Part shown: piece after piece, positions 7,686 to 15,102 of the stretch
Layout: each line of letters begins with the position of its first letter
Numbering within the stretch: the first letter of the stretch is position 1
Assembly (NCBI GenBank): GCA_964426945.1
Contig: CAYRSS010000074.1
Span: forward strand, 1 to 17,178
Reading direction: 5' to 3'
DNA: 17,178 nt
Source: CAYRSS01 sp964426945
Lineage (GTDB): Bacteria; Planctomycetota; Phycisphaerae; UBA1845
Notes under the pieces: generated by a model
Told to the model about the DNA's origin: nothing
The model's database searches: none
Seen by the model: only the letters and a program-made list of their open reading frames with translations
Translations under genes and position numbers: made by a program

Positions 7686-8407
7686 CGGCGATTCGAGCGT
7701 TTTTCCCTGCGGTGATCGGTTTGGGTGCAGTGGCGGCGCTGGCCGCTGCGGCACAGGCGCAGACCTCTTCGCTCAGCGCCCGTCAGCGCGAGGAAGACAC
7801 CCAGCGTGGACCGCAGGCCCAGCCGCGCCACGACACCGAGGTCCGCGGTAATGAGACGGTCGAGCGCTTTTCGTGGACGTCGAGCCCGCCGCAGCCGCCG
7901 CGGAGCTTCAACGTCAACGACCTGGTCACCATCGTCGTCCGCGAGCAGACGCGCTTCGAGGCCGAGGCGGAACTGGACACCGAGAAGAAGTACAGCGTAA
8001 CCAGCGAGCTGGACGCGTTCATCAAGGCCACGGCGGGCGGGCTCGGCTCGGCGGATTTCCGCCGCGGCAAGCCGAACATCGACTACGAATACAACAACAA
8101 GCTCGAAGGCGACGCCGAGACCAAGCGCGAAGATCGCCTGACCACGCGCATCACGGCCCGGATCATCGACGTCAAGCCCAACGGCCTGCTCGTCGTCGAG
8201 GCCCGCGGCGAGATCCAGCACGACGAGGAAACCCACACGATCACCCTGACGGGGACGTGTCGCAAGGAGGACGTCACGCCGGACAACTCCGTGCTCAGCA
8301 CGCAGCTTGCCGACAAGGCGATCCGGATCGTGACGCAGGGCGCTCTGAAGTCGAACTCGACGCGCGGGTGGATTCCGCGGCTGATCGACGCGATCAAGCC
8401 GTTCTGA
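7682..8407 (+). CDS. flgH: FlgH, L-ring protein lacking a lipobox
   Basis: FlgH forms the L ring in the outer membrane around the distal rod. The product has 241 residues from the ATG at 7682, which overlaps the flgA stop. Family landmarks are FNVNDLVTIVVREQT at about residue 76, LLVVEARGEIQHDEETHTIT near the middle, and EDVTPDNSVLSTQLADKAI followed by TQGALKSNSTRGWIPRL near the end. The N-terminus is a signal peptide (hydrophobic VIGLGAVAALAAAAQAQ) with an AQA-Q signal-peptidase-I-like end. The usual lipobox Cys of FlgH lipoproteins is absent; the only Cys is in TGTCRKED of the mature domain. So the L ring here may not be lipid-anchored. A 20-base gap leads to flgI. Confidence 0.93.
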   Translation: MTAIRAFFPAVIGLGAVAALAAAAQAQTSSLSARQREEDTQRGPQAQPRHDTEVRGNETVERFSWTSSPPQPPRSFNVNDLVTIVVREQTRFEAEAELDTEKKYSVTSELDAFIKATAGGLGSADFRRGKPNIDYEYNNKLEGDAETKREDRLTTRITARIIDVKPNGLLVVEARGEIQHDEETHTITLTGTCRKEDVTPDNSVLSTQLADKAIRIVTQGALKSNSTRGWIPRLIDAIKPF

Positions 8408-8427
8408 TCGCCTGAGACGGTGAAGCG

Positions 8428-9585
8428 GTGAGCAGAATCATGACCAGACTGATCGCGGCAATTCTGGCGGCGCTGGCCCTTGCGGCGGGCGCATCCACGG
8501 CGCGGGGCAGCACCGTGGCGCGCGTGGGCGACGTCACCCGCCTTCAGGGGCAGGGCACCAACGTGCTGATCGCCACGGGGCTGGTCACCGGACTGCCCGG
8601 CACCGGCGACGGCGACGCCTACGCGCGAACGACCAAGGATCTGGCCACGGCGCTGGAGCGCCTTGGAGCGCCGATCGACTCGCTGGAGGACCTCCAGGGT
8701 TCCAAGAGTACGGCGATCGTGATGCTTGAAGCGGTCATTCCCGAGCATGGCGCCCGCGAGGGCGATCGGCTCGACGTGAAGATCACCACGCTGGGGCCGT
8801 GCAAGAGCCTGGCAGGCGGACGCCTGCTGACGACGCCCATGGTGTACCAGGATCGTGCTGTCGGCGGGCTGTTCGCGTTCGCCCAGGGCGCGATCAGCGT
8901 CACGCCGGAGTCGCCGACTTCGGGGGTGATCCCCGGCGGGGCGCGCATGGAGCAGGACATCTTCATGAACGTCGTCGCCAGCGGGTCAGAGATCCTGCGG
9001 GCGGGGATTCGCAGTTCGTGGATCCAGCCGGGCGAGCAGTACATCACGCTCGTGCTCGACGAGGCGCACGCCGGCTGGACGATGGCCGCTGCCGTCGCCG
9101 AGGCGGTGGACAAGGAGCTGGGCATCTCGGCCGACGTCGAGCACGTCGCCCTCGCCGTGGACCAGAAGAGCGTGGTGGTGCTGCTGCCCGCTCACCAGGG
9201 CCACGATCCGGTCTCGTGGATCCGCGACGTGCAGCGCACGCCGTTGCTGATGGAGTCGAACGAGGCCCGCGTCGTGATCAACCGGCGCACGCGCACGATT
9301 GTGGTCAGCGGCGATACGCGAATTTCGCCGGTCATCGTGTCGCAGCGCGGCCTGACCATCACGGTGGTGGCACCGCCCACGGCCGATCAGGCGGTCGAGC
9401 CGCGGCCCGCGGTAGATCAGTGGAACTTCGTGCCGCTCGACCGCGAATCGCAGCGCGAGCCGAACGTCAGCGACCTGCTCGAGGCGCTGAATCGTCTGAA
9501 GGTGCCATTTGAGGATCGCGTGGCGCTGCTGGAGGAGATCCAGCGCGCGGGCAAGCTGCACGCCAAGGTGCTGCACGAGGGTTGA
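8428..9585 (+). CDS. flgI: FlgI, P-ring protein
   Basis: FlgI builds the P ring in the peptidoglycan layer, assisted by FlgA. The frame begins at GTG 8428; an ATG at 8440 is an equally possible start. The signal peptide is RLIAAILAALALAAGAS. Strong family motifs follow: RVGDVTRLQGQGTNVLIATG with GLVTGLPGTGDGD, then EGDRLDVKITTLGPCKSLAG and LLTTPMVYQD. The C-terminus shows NVSDLLEALNRLKVPFEDRV, the normal FlgI end that leads to LHAKVLHEG. The 385-residue length is close to usual (about 365). The mature protein has a single Cys in GPCKSL, in a loop often containing Ala or Asp in relatives. Only four bases separate its stop from the flgJ GTG. Confidence 0.96.
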   Translation: MSRIMTRLIAAILAALALAAGASTARGSTVARVGDVTRLQGQGTNVLIATGLVTGLPGTGDGDAYARTTKDLATALERLGAPIDSLEDLQGSKSTAIVMLEAVIPEHGAREGDRLDVKITTLGPCKSLAGGRLLTTPMVYQDRAVGGLFAFAQGAISVTPESPTSGVIPGGARMEQDIFMNVVASGSEILRAGIRSSWIQPGEQYITLVLDEAHAGWTMAAAVAEAVDKELGISADVEHVALAVDQKSVVVLLPAHQGHDPVSWIRDVQRTPLLMESNEARVVINRRTRTIVVSGDTRISPVIVSQRGLTITVVAPPTADQAVEPRPAVDQWNFVPLDRESQREPNVSDLLEALNRLKVPFEDRVALLEEIQRAGKLHAKVLHEG

Positions 9586-9589
9586 TGCC

Positions 9590-9919
9590 GTGAACGTCGA
9601 GACGATCCAGGGCGACAGCTCGAATCCGGCCGCGGCCGTACGGTCGACGCGCCGGGGGACCGACGCGCTGCGCGAGACGGCGGGCAAGGTCGTCGGCAGC
9701 GTCTTTCTGGGCAAGCTGATGGAGATGTCGCGTAACAACCCGCTGAAGGGCGAATACGGCCACGGCGGGCGCGGCGAGGAAGTGTTCTCGGCCCAGCTTC
9801 ACCAGGTGTACGCCGAGCAGATCGGACTGGCCCAGCAGAATCCGCTGACCGAGGCGATGACCAGGACCTACGCCCGGCAGCAGGAGCGGATCAACCGCTT
9901 CTACGGAATCGAGGCGTAG
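9590..9919 (+). CDS. flgJ: FlgJ-like rod-binding protein, single domain
   Basis: This is the rod-binding (rod-cap) domain of FlgJ, needed for rod assembly in the periplasm. I place the start at GTG 9590 (VNVETIQG), four bases after the flgI stop, with GAGG at 9577-9580 upstream; a longer in-frame reading back to 9509 would lie inside flgI and reads as a shadow. The 109 residues contain VVGSVFLGKLMEMSRNNPL and GEEVFSAQLHQVYAEQIG, the core of the family. The muramidase domain found at the C-terminus of gammaproteobacterial FlgJ (about 313 residues) is missing. This is common outside that group and implies a separate hydrolase for peptidoglycan opening. No such gene is in this window. No signal peptide is seen, as expected for a type III export substrate. 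Confidence 0.85.
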   Translation: MNVETIQGDSSNPAAAVRSTRRGTDALRETAGKVVGSVFLGKLMEMSRNNPLKGEYGHGGRGEEVFSAQLHQVYAEQIGLAQQNPLTEAMTRTYARQQERINRFYGIEA

Positions 9920-9926
9920 GGAACAT

Positions 9927-9947
9927 AAGTGCCATCCGATGGCACTT
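9927..9947 (+). promoter_or_regulatory. Perfect 9-bp hairpin in the flgJ-flgN gap
   Basis: AAGTGCCAT (9927-9935) and ATGGCACTT (9939-9947) are exact reverse complements around a CCG loop, eight bases after the flgJ stop. No T-run follows, so termination would be weak at best. It may protect the rod/ring part of the transcript or be a dyad bound by a regulator. The gap holds no flgM-like ORF. Confidence 0.5.
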
Positions 9948-10007
9948 CGACACGCAGGAACTGCGTGCCGCGCAGGCAGGTTGTGCGCATGCCGGAGAAC
10001 GGCCGCG

Positions 10008-10523
10008 ATGGAAGCGAAAAACATCAAGGGATTGCCCGAGCTCGTCCGATTGCTTGACGAGTTGTCACAGCTTCACGAGCGGCTCGCCGGGACGATACGC
10101 GAGAAGCTCGACGCGATGCGAAGGGCGGACATGCCACTCATGCGGGAAGCGTCAGTCAGACAGAAGTCGATCACAGACCGCATCGCCGAGCGCGTCGGCC
10201 TGCGGCGTCAGCTTATGGACATGATCGGCGGACAGCTCGGGCTGGCCCGCAACACGGCGCGGGTGATGACGATGTCGCAGCTTGCGGCGCGGCTCGGGGG
10301 CGATCAGGCGCAGTCCCTGCGGGCCGCCGCGAAGCGCCTCGCCGACGCGATGGCGCCGGCCGTGCGGGCCAACCGCGGGGCCGCGGCCGTCACCGCCCGG
10401 GTCATTGAACATCTGGATCGGGTCTTTGCCTCGATCCGCGGAGGCGATCAGCCGGCGGGTTACAGCCGCAGCGGCGGAGCCCGCGGGGCACGCGACGCGA
10501 TGCTCTTCGAGGCGATGGGGTAA
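10008..10523 (+). CDS. flgN: FlgN-like export chaperone
   Basis: FlgN is a cytoplasmic chaperone that delivers FlgK and FlgL to the flagellar export gate. The call rests on a 171-residue, almost wholly helical and charged sequence (LVRLLDELSQLHERLAGTIR, then MREASVRQKSITDRIAERVG) and on the place directly before flgK, five bases apart. Its size is similar to or slightly above known FlgN (about 140). The C-terminal 30 residues are Gly/Arg/Ser-rich and probably disordered, as expected for a substrate-binding tail. The ATG at 10008 has GGAGA at 9994-9998, 9 bases upstream; a start at 9939 is rejected because it would cross the hairpin and lacks a ribosome binding site. Sequence motifs in this family are weak, so context carries much of the call. 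Confidence 0.8.
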   Translation: MEAKNIKGLPELVRLLDELSQLHERLAGTIREKLDAMRRADMPLMREASVRQKSITDRIAERVGLRRQLMDMIGGQLGLARNTARVMTMSQLAARLGGDQAQSLRAAAKRLADAMAPAVRANRGAAAVTARVIEHLDRVFASIRGGDQPAGYSRSGGARGARDAMLFEAMG

Positions 10524-10528
10524 GGGTC

Positions 10529-12253
10529 ATGGGCCTGCTGAACTCAGCATTGCATATCGGCCGCAGCGCCATCCAGGCGAGCCAGGGTGCGCTGCAGATC
10601 GCCGGTAACAACATCAGCGGTGCGACCAGCCCCGACTACACGCGGCTGACGCCGCAGCTCGATCCGCTGCATGGCACGCCCACGGCCGAGGGCCTTCAGC
10701 CCGGCGCGGGCGTCGCGCTGACCGGCATCCGCCGCAACATCGACGAGGCGCTGGAAGGGCGCCTTCGCATCGCCAGCGCCGAGTTCGAGTCCGCCCTCGT
10801 CCAGCAGGCGAGCCTCGCCCAGCTGGAGACCTTTTTCGACGACATCAACGGCAGCGGCGTGGGGGCCAACCTTTCCGGTCTGCTCGGCGCCTTCGACGAC
10901 CTGGCCAACAACCCCGAAGACACCGCCGTCCGCGATCTGGCGCTGGCCGGGGCAACCGAGCTCGTCAACAGCCTGCACAGCCTGCGGCGACAACTGGCCC
11001 AGCTGTCGGCCGACGCCGACGCGCAGATCGACGGCGTGGTCCGCGAGGTGAACCGCCTGCTCGAGAACATCGCCGAACTCAACCGCCAGATCACCCGTTC
11101 CGAGGGCGGAGCGAATGGCGAAGATCACGCTCTGCGCGACCAGCGCGACGGCCTGCTCCGCGAGCTGGGGCAGTATTTCGACATCACCGTGCGTCGACAG
11201 TCTAACGGCGCAGTCAACATCTACGTCGGCAGCGAGTCGCTGGTTCAGGGCAACACGCTGCGGCGCCTCGGCATTGTCCGTGACGTCATCGACGGCGCGC
11301 CGCGCACATCCGTTCGCTTCGAAGACACCAACGCCCAGCTCGCCGTGCGAGGCGGGCGCCTCGGCGGGCTCATCGCCAGCCGCGACGAGCACGGCTTCCG
11401 CCAGATTGCGGAGCTCGACCGCCTGGCCGGCGCCATCATCGCCGAGGTCAACCGCATTCACGCCGACGGGCAGGGAATGACCGGCTTCACCGAGGTGATC
11501 GGGGCGACGTCACTGCTCGATGCCACGGCCGCGCTGGACAGCACGGCGGCGGGGCTGGGCGGCGTGACCAACGGCAGCTTCTACCTGACGACCCTCGACG
11601 ACGCGACGGGTACGCCCACGGCGTATCGCATCGACGTGCAGATCGGCGGAACCGCCGGCACGTCGCTGGCCGCCATCGTCGACGACATCAACAGCCGCGT
11701 GACCGGCGTGACCGCGAGCGTCACGCCCGACAACCGGCTCAGCCTGACGGCCGCCGACGGATTCTCCTTTGTGTTCGGCTATGACGGCCAGGCCGCCCGG
11801 TCGGACACGTCCGGCGTGCTGGCCGCGCTGGGGGTCAACACGCTATTCACCGGGACCGACGCGTCGGATATCGCCGTCAACCGGACAGTCCTCGACCGGC
11901 CCGAGCTGGTGGCGGCGTCATCGGTGTTTCTCTCGGGCGATGGGATCAACGCCGCGCGGATCGCCGAACTCGACCACGTCGGCTCGTCGCTGCTCGACGG
12001 CACTTCGCTGAACGGGTTCTACAACCGCATTGCGAACGAGGTGGCGGTGTCGACGGCGGAGATCAACGACGAGGCCGAGGCCGCCAGCGGGGTGTTTCTC
12101 TCGCTCTCGGCGCAGCGCGAGTCGATCTCGGGCGTCAATCTCGACGAGGAAGCCGTGTCCCTTCTGAAGTACCAGCGGTCGTTCCAGGGCGCGGCGCGTT
12201 TCATCACCGTGGTGGATGAACTCATCGGAGAACTGGTGGCGATCATACGCTAG
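10529..12253 (+). CDS. flgK: FlgK, hook-filament junction protein 1
   Basis: FlgK is the first junction protein between hook and filament. The 574-residue length is close to E. coli FlgK (547). The N-terminal D0 helix reads LNSALHIGRSAIQASQGALQ, then NNISGATSPDYTR, equivalent to the usual NNIANANTPGYSR. GVGANLSGLLGAFDDLANNP is the conserved FlgK segment at about residues 110-130, and HALRDQRDGLLRELGQYFDI is the expected RD-rich helix. Residues about 348-451 form an inserted outer domain with a flagellin-IN-like unit (YRIDVQIGG, SLAAIVDDIN). The C-terminus (LLKYQRSFQGAARFITVVDE, ending LVAIIR) is typical. Start ATG 10529 follows the flgN stop by five bases, so coupling of chaperone and substrate is likely. 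Confidence 0.95.
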   Translation: MGLLNSALHIGRSAIQASQGALQIAGNNISGATSPDYTRLTPQLDPLHGTPTAEGLQPGAGVALTGIRRNIDEALEGRLRIASAEFESALVQQASLAQLETFFDDINGSGVGANLSGLLGAFDDLANNPEDTAVRDLALAGATELVNSLHSLRRQLAQLSADADAQIDGVVREVNRLLENIAELNRQITRSEGGANGEDHALRDQRDGLLRELGQYFDITVRRQSNGAVNIYVGSESLVQGNTLRRLGIVRDVIDGAPRTSVRFEDTNAQLAVRGGRLGGLIASRDEHGFRQIAELDRLAGAIIAEVNRIHADGQGMTGFTEVIGATSLLDATAALDSTAAGLGGVTNGSFYLTTLDDATGTPTAYRIDVQIGGTAGTSLAAIVDDINSRVTGVTASVTPDNRLSLTAADGFSFVFGYDGQAARSDTSGVLAALGVNTLFTGTDASDIAVNRTVLDRPELVAASSVFLSGDGINAARIAELDHVGSSLLDGTSLNGFYNRIANEVAVSTAEINDEAEAASGVFLSLSAQRESISGVNLDEEAVSLLKYQRSFQGAARFITVVDELIGELVAIIR

Positions 12254-12299
12254 GCGGCGGGCCGGCGCGTCCGGCGAATCGTCGCATCGTGGGTGACTC

Positions 12300-14237
12300 A
12301 TGGCTGTGAACTCTGTCAACATCCTGCGCGTCACGTCGAACCTTCGCACGACGTCGGTGCTCGACTCGCTGCGGCGTAACCAGCTCGGCGTGTTCGAGGC
12401 CCAGACGCGGATTTCGTCCAACCGGGCGTTTGTGAAGCCCAGTGATGATCCGGTTGCGGCGTCGCGCGCCGCCACCCTCAACCAGACGCTGCTGCAGCAG
12501 AACCAGCTCATCACCAACCTCGGCCACGCCGATACGGTGCTCCAGTCGACCGACAGCACCATTGCCGAGATCGGCACCCTGCTCATCGAGGCGCGTGGCA
12601 TCGCCAGCCAGACCGTCAGCAACCTCACCAGCGCCGACGAGCGCCTGGCCGAGGCGGAACTGATCGCCGGCATCCGCCAGCAGCTCATCGCCGTGGGCAA
12701 TCGGCAGTTCGACGGCCGCTATCTCTTCGCCGGTCGCGACACGCAGCAGCGCCCCTTTGTGGATGCCCTCGGCGGGGTGGCCTACCTCGGCGACACGGGC
12801 GAGCTGCTGGTCCGCGTCGAGCGCGGCACGCAGGTTTCGGTCAACGTGCCCGGCAACCAGCTCTTCGGCTCGCTGTCGAGCCGCGTCGCCGGCGGTGCCG
12901 ACATCAGTCCGAACCTCACCGCCTCCGACCGGCTCGTCGATCTCGCGGGCGCGACACACGAAGGCGTCCGCCGCGGACAGCTCGTGTTCAACGAAACGGG
13001 CGCCGCGGCCGCGTTCACGGTGGACCTCGGCGACGCTGACACTATCGGCGACGTGGTGACCCGCATCAACGACGCCGCGACGGCTGCCGGATCGGGGCTG
13101 CGGGCGGAACTGACCGACCACGGTCTGCGCATCGTGCCCGATGGCGAGGTGACCATCACCGACTCGAGCAGCGGCATTGTGGCAGCCTCGCTGGGCATCC
13201 TCCAGAAGCAGCCGACCGCGACCGCGGTGGAAGGGGCCGACCTGGGCGTGCGACTCAGCCGCCTGACCCCCGTCGAGGCCCTGGCTGGCGGCGCGGGCAT
13301 CGACCTGGCCGGCGGCCTGGTCATCACCAACGGCCCCAAGACGGCGACGATCGACCTGAGCGACGCCCGCACGGTGCAGGACATCATCAACACGATCAAC
13401 AACGCCGGCGTGTTCGTGCTGGCCCGCATCAACGACGCCGGCACCGGCATCGACCTGCTCAACCAGGTGTCGGGCACGTCGCTGACCGTCGGCGAAAACG
13501 GCGGCACCACGGCGACGGACCTCGGCGTGCGGACGTTCGACCGATCGACGCCGCTCGCGACGCTCAACAACGGCCGTGGCGTCGCCCGGCAGGAGGGCCA
13601 GACAGACCTGTCGATCACCAGCCGCAGCGGAACGCTGTTCGAGGTTGACCTGGATACCGCCGCGACCATCGGTGATGTCATCGACCTGATCAACGCGGCG
13701 GCAACCGCCGCGGGATCGTCGGTGACGGCCTCGCTCGCGGCCTCGGGCAACGGCATCCGGCTGACGGATGCCACCGGCGCCGGGGCGCTGAGTGTCGCCC
13801 GGGCGAATCTCTCCGCGGCGGCGGACGACCTGGGTCTGCTCGGCTCGGCCGATCCGGCCGCGTCGGAACTGGTCGGCGGCGACATGAACCCGGTCCGCAC
13901 CGACGGCATTCTGGATGCCCTCGTGCAGCTCGAAGCCGCCCTGCGCAGCGACGACACCCAGGCGATCACGCTCTCGGCCGAGCGGCTGGAGACGCTTTCG
14001 CAGGACGTGGTGCGCGTGCACGGCCAGGTCGGCGCCAGGTCGGCCTCGGCTCGGACGAATCTCGAGCAGATGCAGGATGCGACGATCACGACGCAGCTGC
14101 TGCTGTCGAAGGTCGAGGACCTCGACATGGCGGCAGCGATCACGGAACTGCAGGCGGCGCAGGTCCAGCTTCAGGCGGATCTGCAGACCTCTTCGCAATT
14201 GCTGAGCCTGTCGCTGTTTGACTTCATCGGCGGATGA
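12300..14237 (+). CDS. flgL: FlgL, hook-filament junction protein 3, extended
   Basis: FlgL joins FlgK to the flagellin filament. The N-terminus has the flagellin-type D0/D1 helices (SNLRTTSVLDSLRRNQLGVF, ISSNRAF, KPSDDPVAASRA) and FDGRYLFAGRDTQQRPF, a clear FlgL marker at about residue 139. The C-terminus ends LQAAQVQLQADLQTSSQLLS then LSLFDFIGG, with VEDLDMAAAITEL as the conserved C-terminal helix. At 645 residues it is about twice the E. coli protein (317). The difference is a surface insert at about 230-515 made of three flagellin-IN-like units. The start is ATG 12300, with a weak GGGTGA at 12291-12296. A 46-base gap separates it from flgK. An outside chance is a flagellin paralogue, but the YLFAGRDT motif and position favour FlgL. 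Confidence 0.92.
   Translation: MAVNSVNILRVTSNLRTTSVLDSLRRNQLGVFEAQTRISSNRAFVKPSDDPVAASRAATLNQTLLQQNQLITNLGHADTVLQSTDSTIAEIGTLLIEARGIASQTVSNLTSADERLAEAELIAGIRQQLIAVGNRQFDGRYLFAGRDTQQRPFVDALGGVAYLGDTGELLVRVERGTQVSVNVPGNQLFGSLSSRVAGGADISPNLTASDRLVDLAGATHEGVRRGQLVFNETGAAAAFTVDLGDADTIGDVVTRINDAATAAGSGLRAELTDHGLRIVPDGEVTITDSSSGIVAASLGILQKQPTATAVEGADLGVRLSRLTPVEALAGGAGIDLAGGLVITNGPKTATIDLSDARTVQDIINTINNAGVFVLARINDAGTGIDLLNQVSGTSLTVGENGGTTATDLGVRTFDRSTPLATLNNGRGVARQEGQTDLSITSRSGTLFEVDLDTAATIGDVIDLINAAATAAGSSVTASLAASGNGIRLTDATGAGALSVARANLSAAADDLGLLGSADPAASELVGGDMNPVRTDGILDALVQLEAALRSDDTQAITLSAERLETLSQDVVRVHGQVGARSASARTNLEQMQDATITTQLLLSKVEDLDMAAAITELQAAQVQLQADLQTSSQLLSLSLFDFIGG
12987..13845 (+). repeat. 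Three tandem flagellin-IN-like repeats within flgL
   Basis: Three related protein units of about 70-80 residues lie at about residues 230-300, 339-412 and 435-515 of FlgL. Each has a beta strand, then a TIGDV-type helix, then beta strands: FTVDLGDADTIGDVVTRIND, ATIDLSDARTVQDIINTINN and FEVDLDTAATIGDVIDLINA. Units 1 and 3 also share AATAAGS after the helix, so they look like the most recent duplication. The pattern fits the Flagellin_IN motif found in outer domains of flagellar filament proteins. Confidence 0.75.
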
Positions 14238-14320
14238 TGAGGTCGCGTCGGCGTCGGGCATGGACAACGCAGTGCTGGTTCGTGCGGTGCTCCGGTGGCT
14301 GGGGCGTCGCAGCGAGTGGG

Positions 14321-14411
14321 CTCCCGGGGAGGACTCCCGGGCGCGGCGCCCCCCGGGGGCCCGCGGGTGATGGCGGCCTCCGAGCGGTCGAATCGTTCGA
14401 CCGCGGCCATC
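14321..14411 (+). promoter_or_regulatory. Strongly structured flgL-fliW intergenic region
   Basis: The 216-base gap holds two structured blocks. At 14321-14367 there is an almost pure G+C run with repeated CTCCCGGG and a tight stem GGGCGC (14339-14344)/GCGCCC (14346-14351). At 14384-14404 a perfect 9-bp stem forms from GCGGTCGAA and TTCGACCGC around a TCG loop. It is enclosed by a second stem GATGGC (14369-14374)/GCCATC (14406-14411). No T-run follows. The first block could end the flgL transcript; the second lies about 40 bases before the fliW start and could control it. GGA triplets at 14426-14428 and in the GGGAGA ribosome binding site are possible CsrA contacts. Confidence 0.45.
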
Positions 14412-14453
14412 TTCGCCGGCCGGTGAGGAGCCTTACGCCACGGGAGACGCGCG

Positions 14454-14903
14454 ATGATCATCGAAACGTCGCGTTTCGGTCAGTTGGAAGTGGACGCCCA
14501 GCGTCTGATCACGTTCGAAGAAGGCGTGCTGGGCTTCCCCACGGAGCGACAGTACGCCCTGATTCAGACGGGCGAAGGCAGCGCGTTCTACTGGCTGCAG
14601 TCGGTGGAGCGCCGCGACCTGGCGTTCGTGGTGTGTGATCCGCGGATGTTCGTGTCGGATTACACCGTGCCGGTGCGCCGCGACGACCTCGACCCGATCG
14701 ACCTGGCGGATCTCGGCCAGGCGCAGGTGTTCGTGATCGTCAACAAGGTCGACGATCTGCTGACGGCCAACTTCCAGGGACCGATCGTCGTGAACGTCGA
14801 CAATCGCCAGGCCCGGCAGCTGGTGCTCAGCGACAAGCGCTACTCGACGCGCCACCCGCTCATGCGGATCCCGCGGCGGGCGGCGATGAACATGGCCGGC
14901 TGA
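14454..14903 (+). CDS. fliW: FliW, CsrA antagonist and flagellin-binding assembly factor
   Basis: FliW is a cytoplasmic protein that binds either flagellin or CsrA. When flagellin leaves through the export gate, free FliW sequesters CsrA and flagellin mRNA is translated. The 149-residue length is normal. Diagnostic segments are TSRFGQLEVDAQRLITFEEG with VLGFPTER at about residues 22-32, FYWLQSVERRDLAFVVCDP in the middle, and FQGPIVVNVDNRQARQLVL near the end. GGGAGA at 14442-14447 is the ribosome binding site, 6 bases before the ATG. It is followed by csrA and flagellin, the same three partners known from Bacillus-type regulation, which makes the function secure. Confidence 0.95.
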   Translation: MIIETSRFGQLEVDAQRLITFEEGVLGFPTERQYALIQTGEGSAFYWLQSVERRDLAFVVCDPRMFVSDYTVPVRRDDLDPIDLADLGQAQVFVIVNKVDDLLTANFQGPIVVNVDNRQARQLVLSDKRYSTRHPLMRIPRRAAMNMAG

Positions 14904-14911
14904 GAATCGGA

Positions 14912-14927
14912 TCGGCAAGGAGGCCGA
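14912..14927 (+). promoter_or_regulatory. Candidate CsrA-binding hairpin 1, csrA leader
   Basis: TCGGC (14912-14916) and GCCGA (14923-14927) form a 5-bp stem that presents AAGGAG as a hexaloop. GGA in an apical loop, here within CAAGGAG, is the form CsrA prefers. It lies nine bases after the fliW stop and about 175 bases before the csrA start, within the 199-base gap. Confidence 0.5.
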
Positions 14928-15031
14928 CGGACGCGCAGCCCCGAGGCGGCGCAGCGGACAGGGCCCGAATGGCCCGCCCCGCGCGAATGCCCCGCGCTGA
15001 CGTCTGACACCCGGAATTCCGCAGCGTCGCC

Positions 15032-15053
15032 CGTCCGCCAGGGAAGGCGGACG
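15032..15053 (+). promoter_or_regulatory. Candidate CsrA-binding hairpin 2, csrA leader
   Basis: CGTCCGCC (15032-15039) and GGCGGACG (15046-15053) pair perfectly around the hexaloop AGGGAA, which contains GGA. It lies about 50 bases before the csrA start. The ribosome binding site (GGAAGGAG at 15089-15096) has two more GGA triplets, so CsrA could bridge loop and ribosome site and repress its own gene. Confidence 0.5.
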
Positions 15054-15102
15054 CCCGAAGCACGGGGCGCGCGGACCGGGTCCACCACGGAAGGAGCCGA
15101 GA

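Noticed and set aside
4830..7754. Minus-strand open frame of 974 codons
   Set aside because: It runs opposite to flgF, flgG and flgA, is rich in His, Arg, Ala and Gly, and shows no family motif; long antisense frames are expected in GC-rich genes.
9941..9956. TGGCACTTCGACACGC as a sigma-54 promoter for flgN-flgK-flgL
   Set aside because: The -12 GC is one base too far from the -24 GG and the TT is missing; TGGCAC is explained as an arm of the hairpin.
9939..10007. Upstream start for flgN at 9939
   Set aside because: The extra residues are Cys/Arg-rich and unlike the chaperone, the start lies in the hairpin, and the ATG at 10008 has a proper GGAGA site.
12243..14267. Minus-strand open frame of 674 codons
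   Set aside because: It is the antisense shadow of flgL, with low-complexity Arg/Val/Gly composition and no start context.
14260..14370. 36-codon ORF between flgL and fliW (MDNAVLVRAVLRWLGRR...)
   Set aside because: There is no clear ribosome binding site, the second half is an Arg/Pro/Gly run from the GC hairpin block, and no family is recognisable; it would need conservation data.
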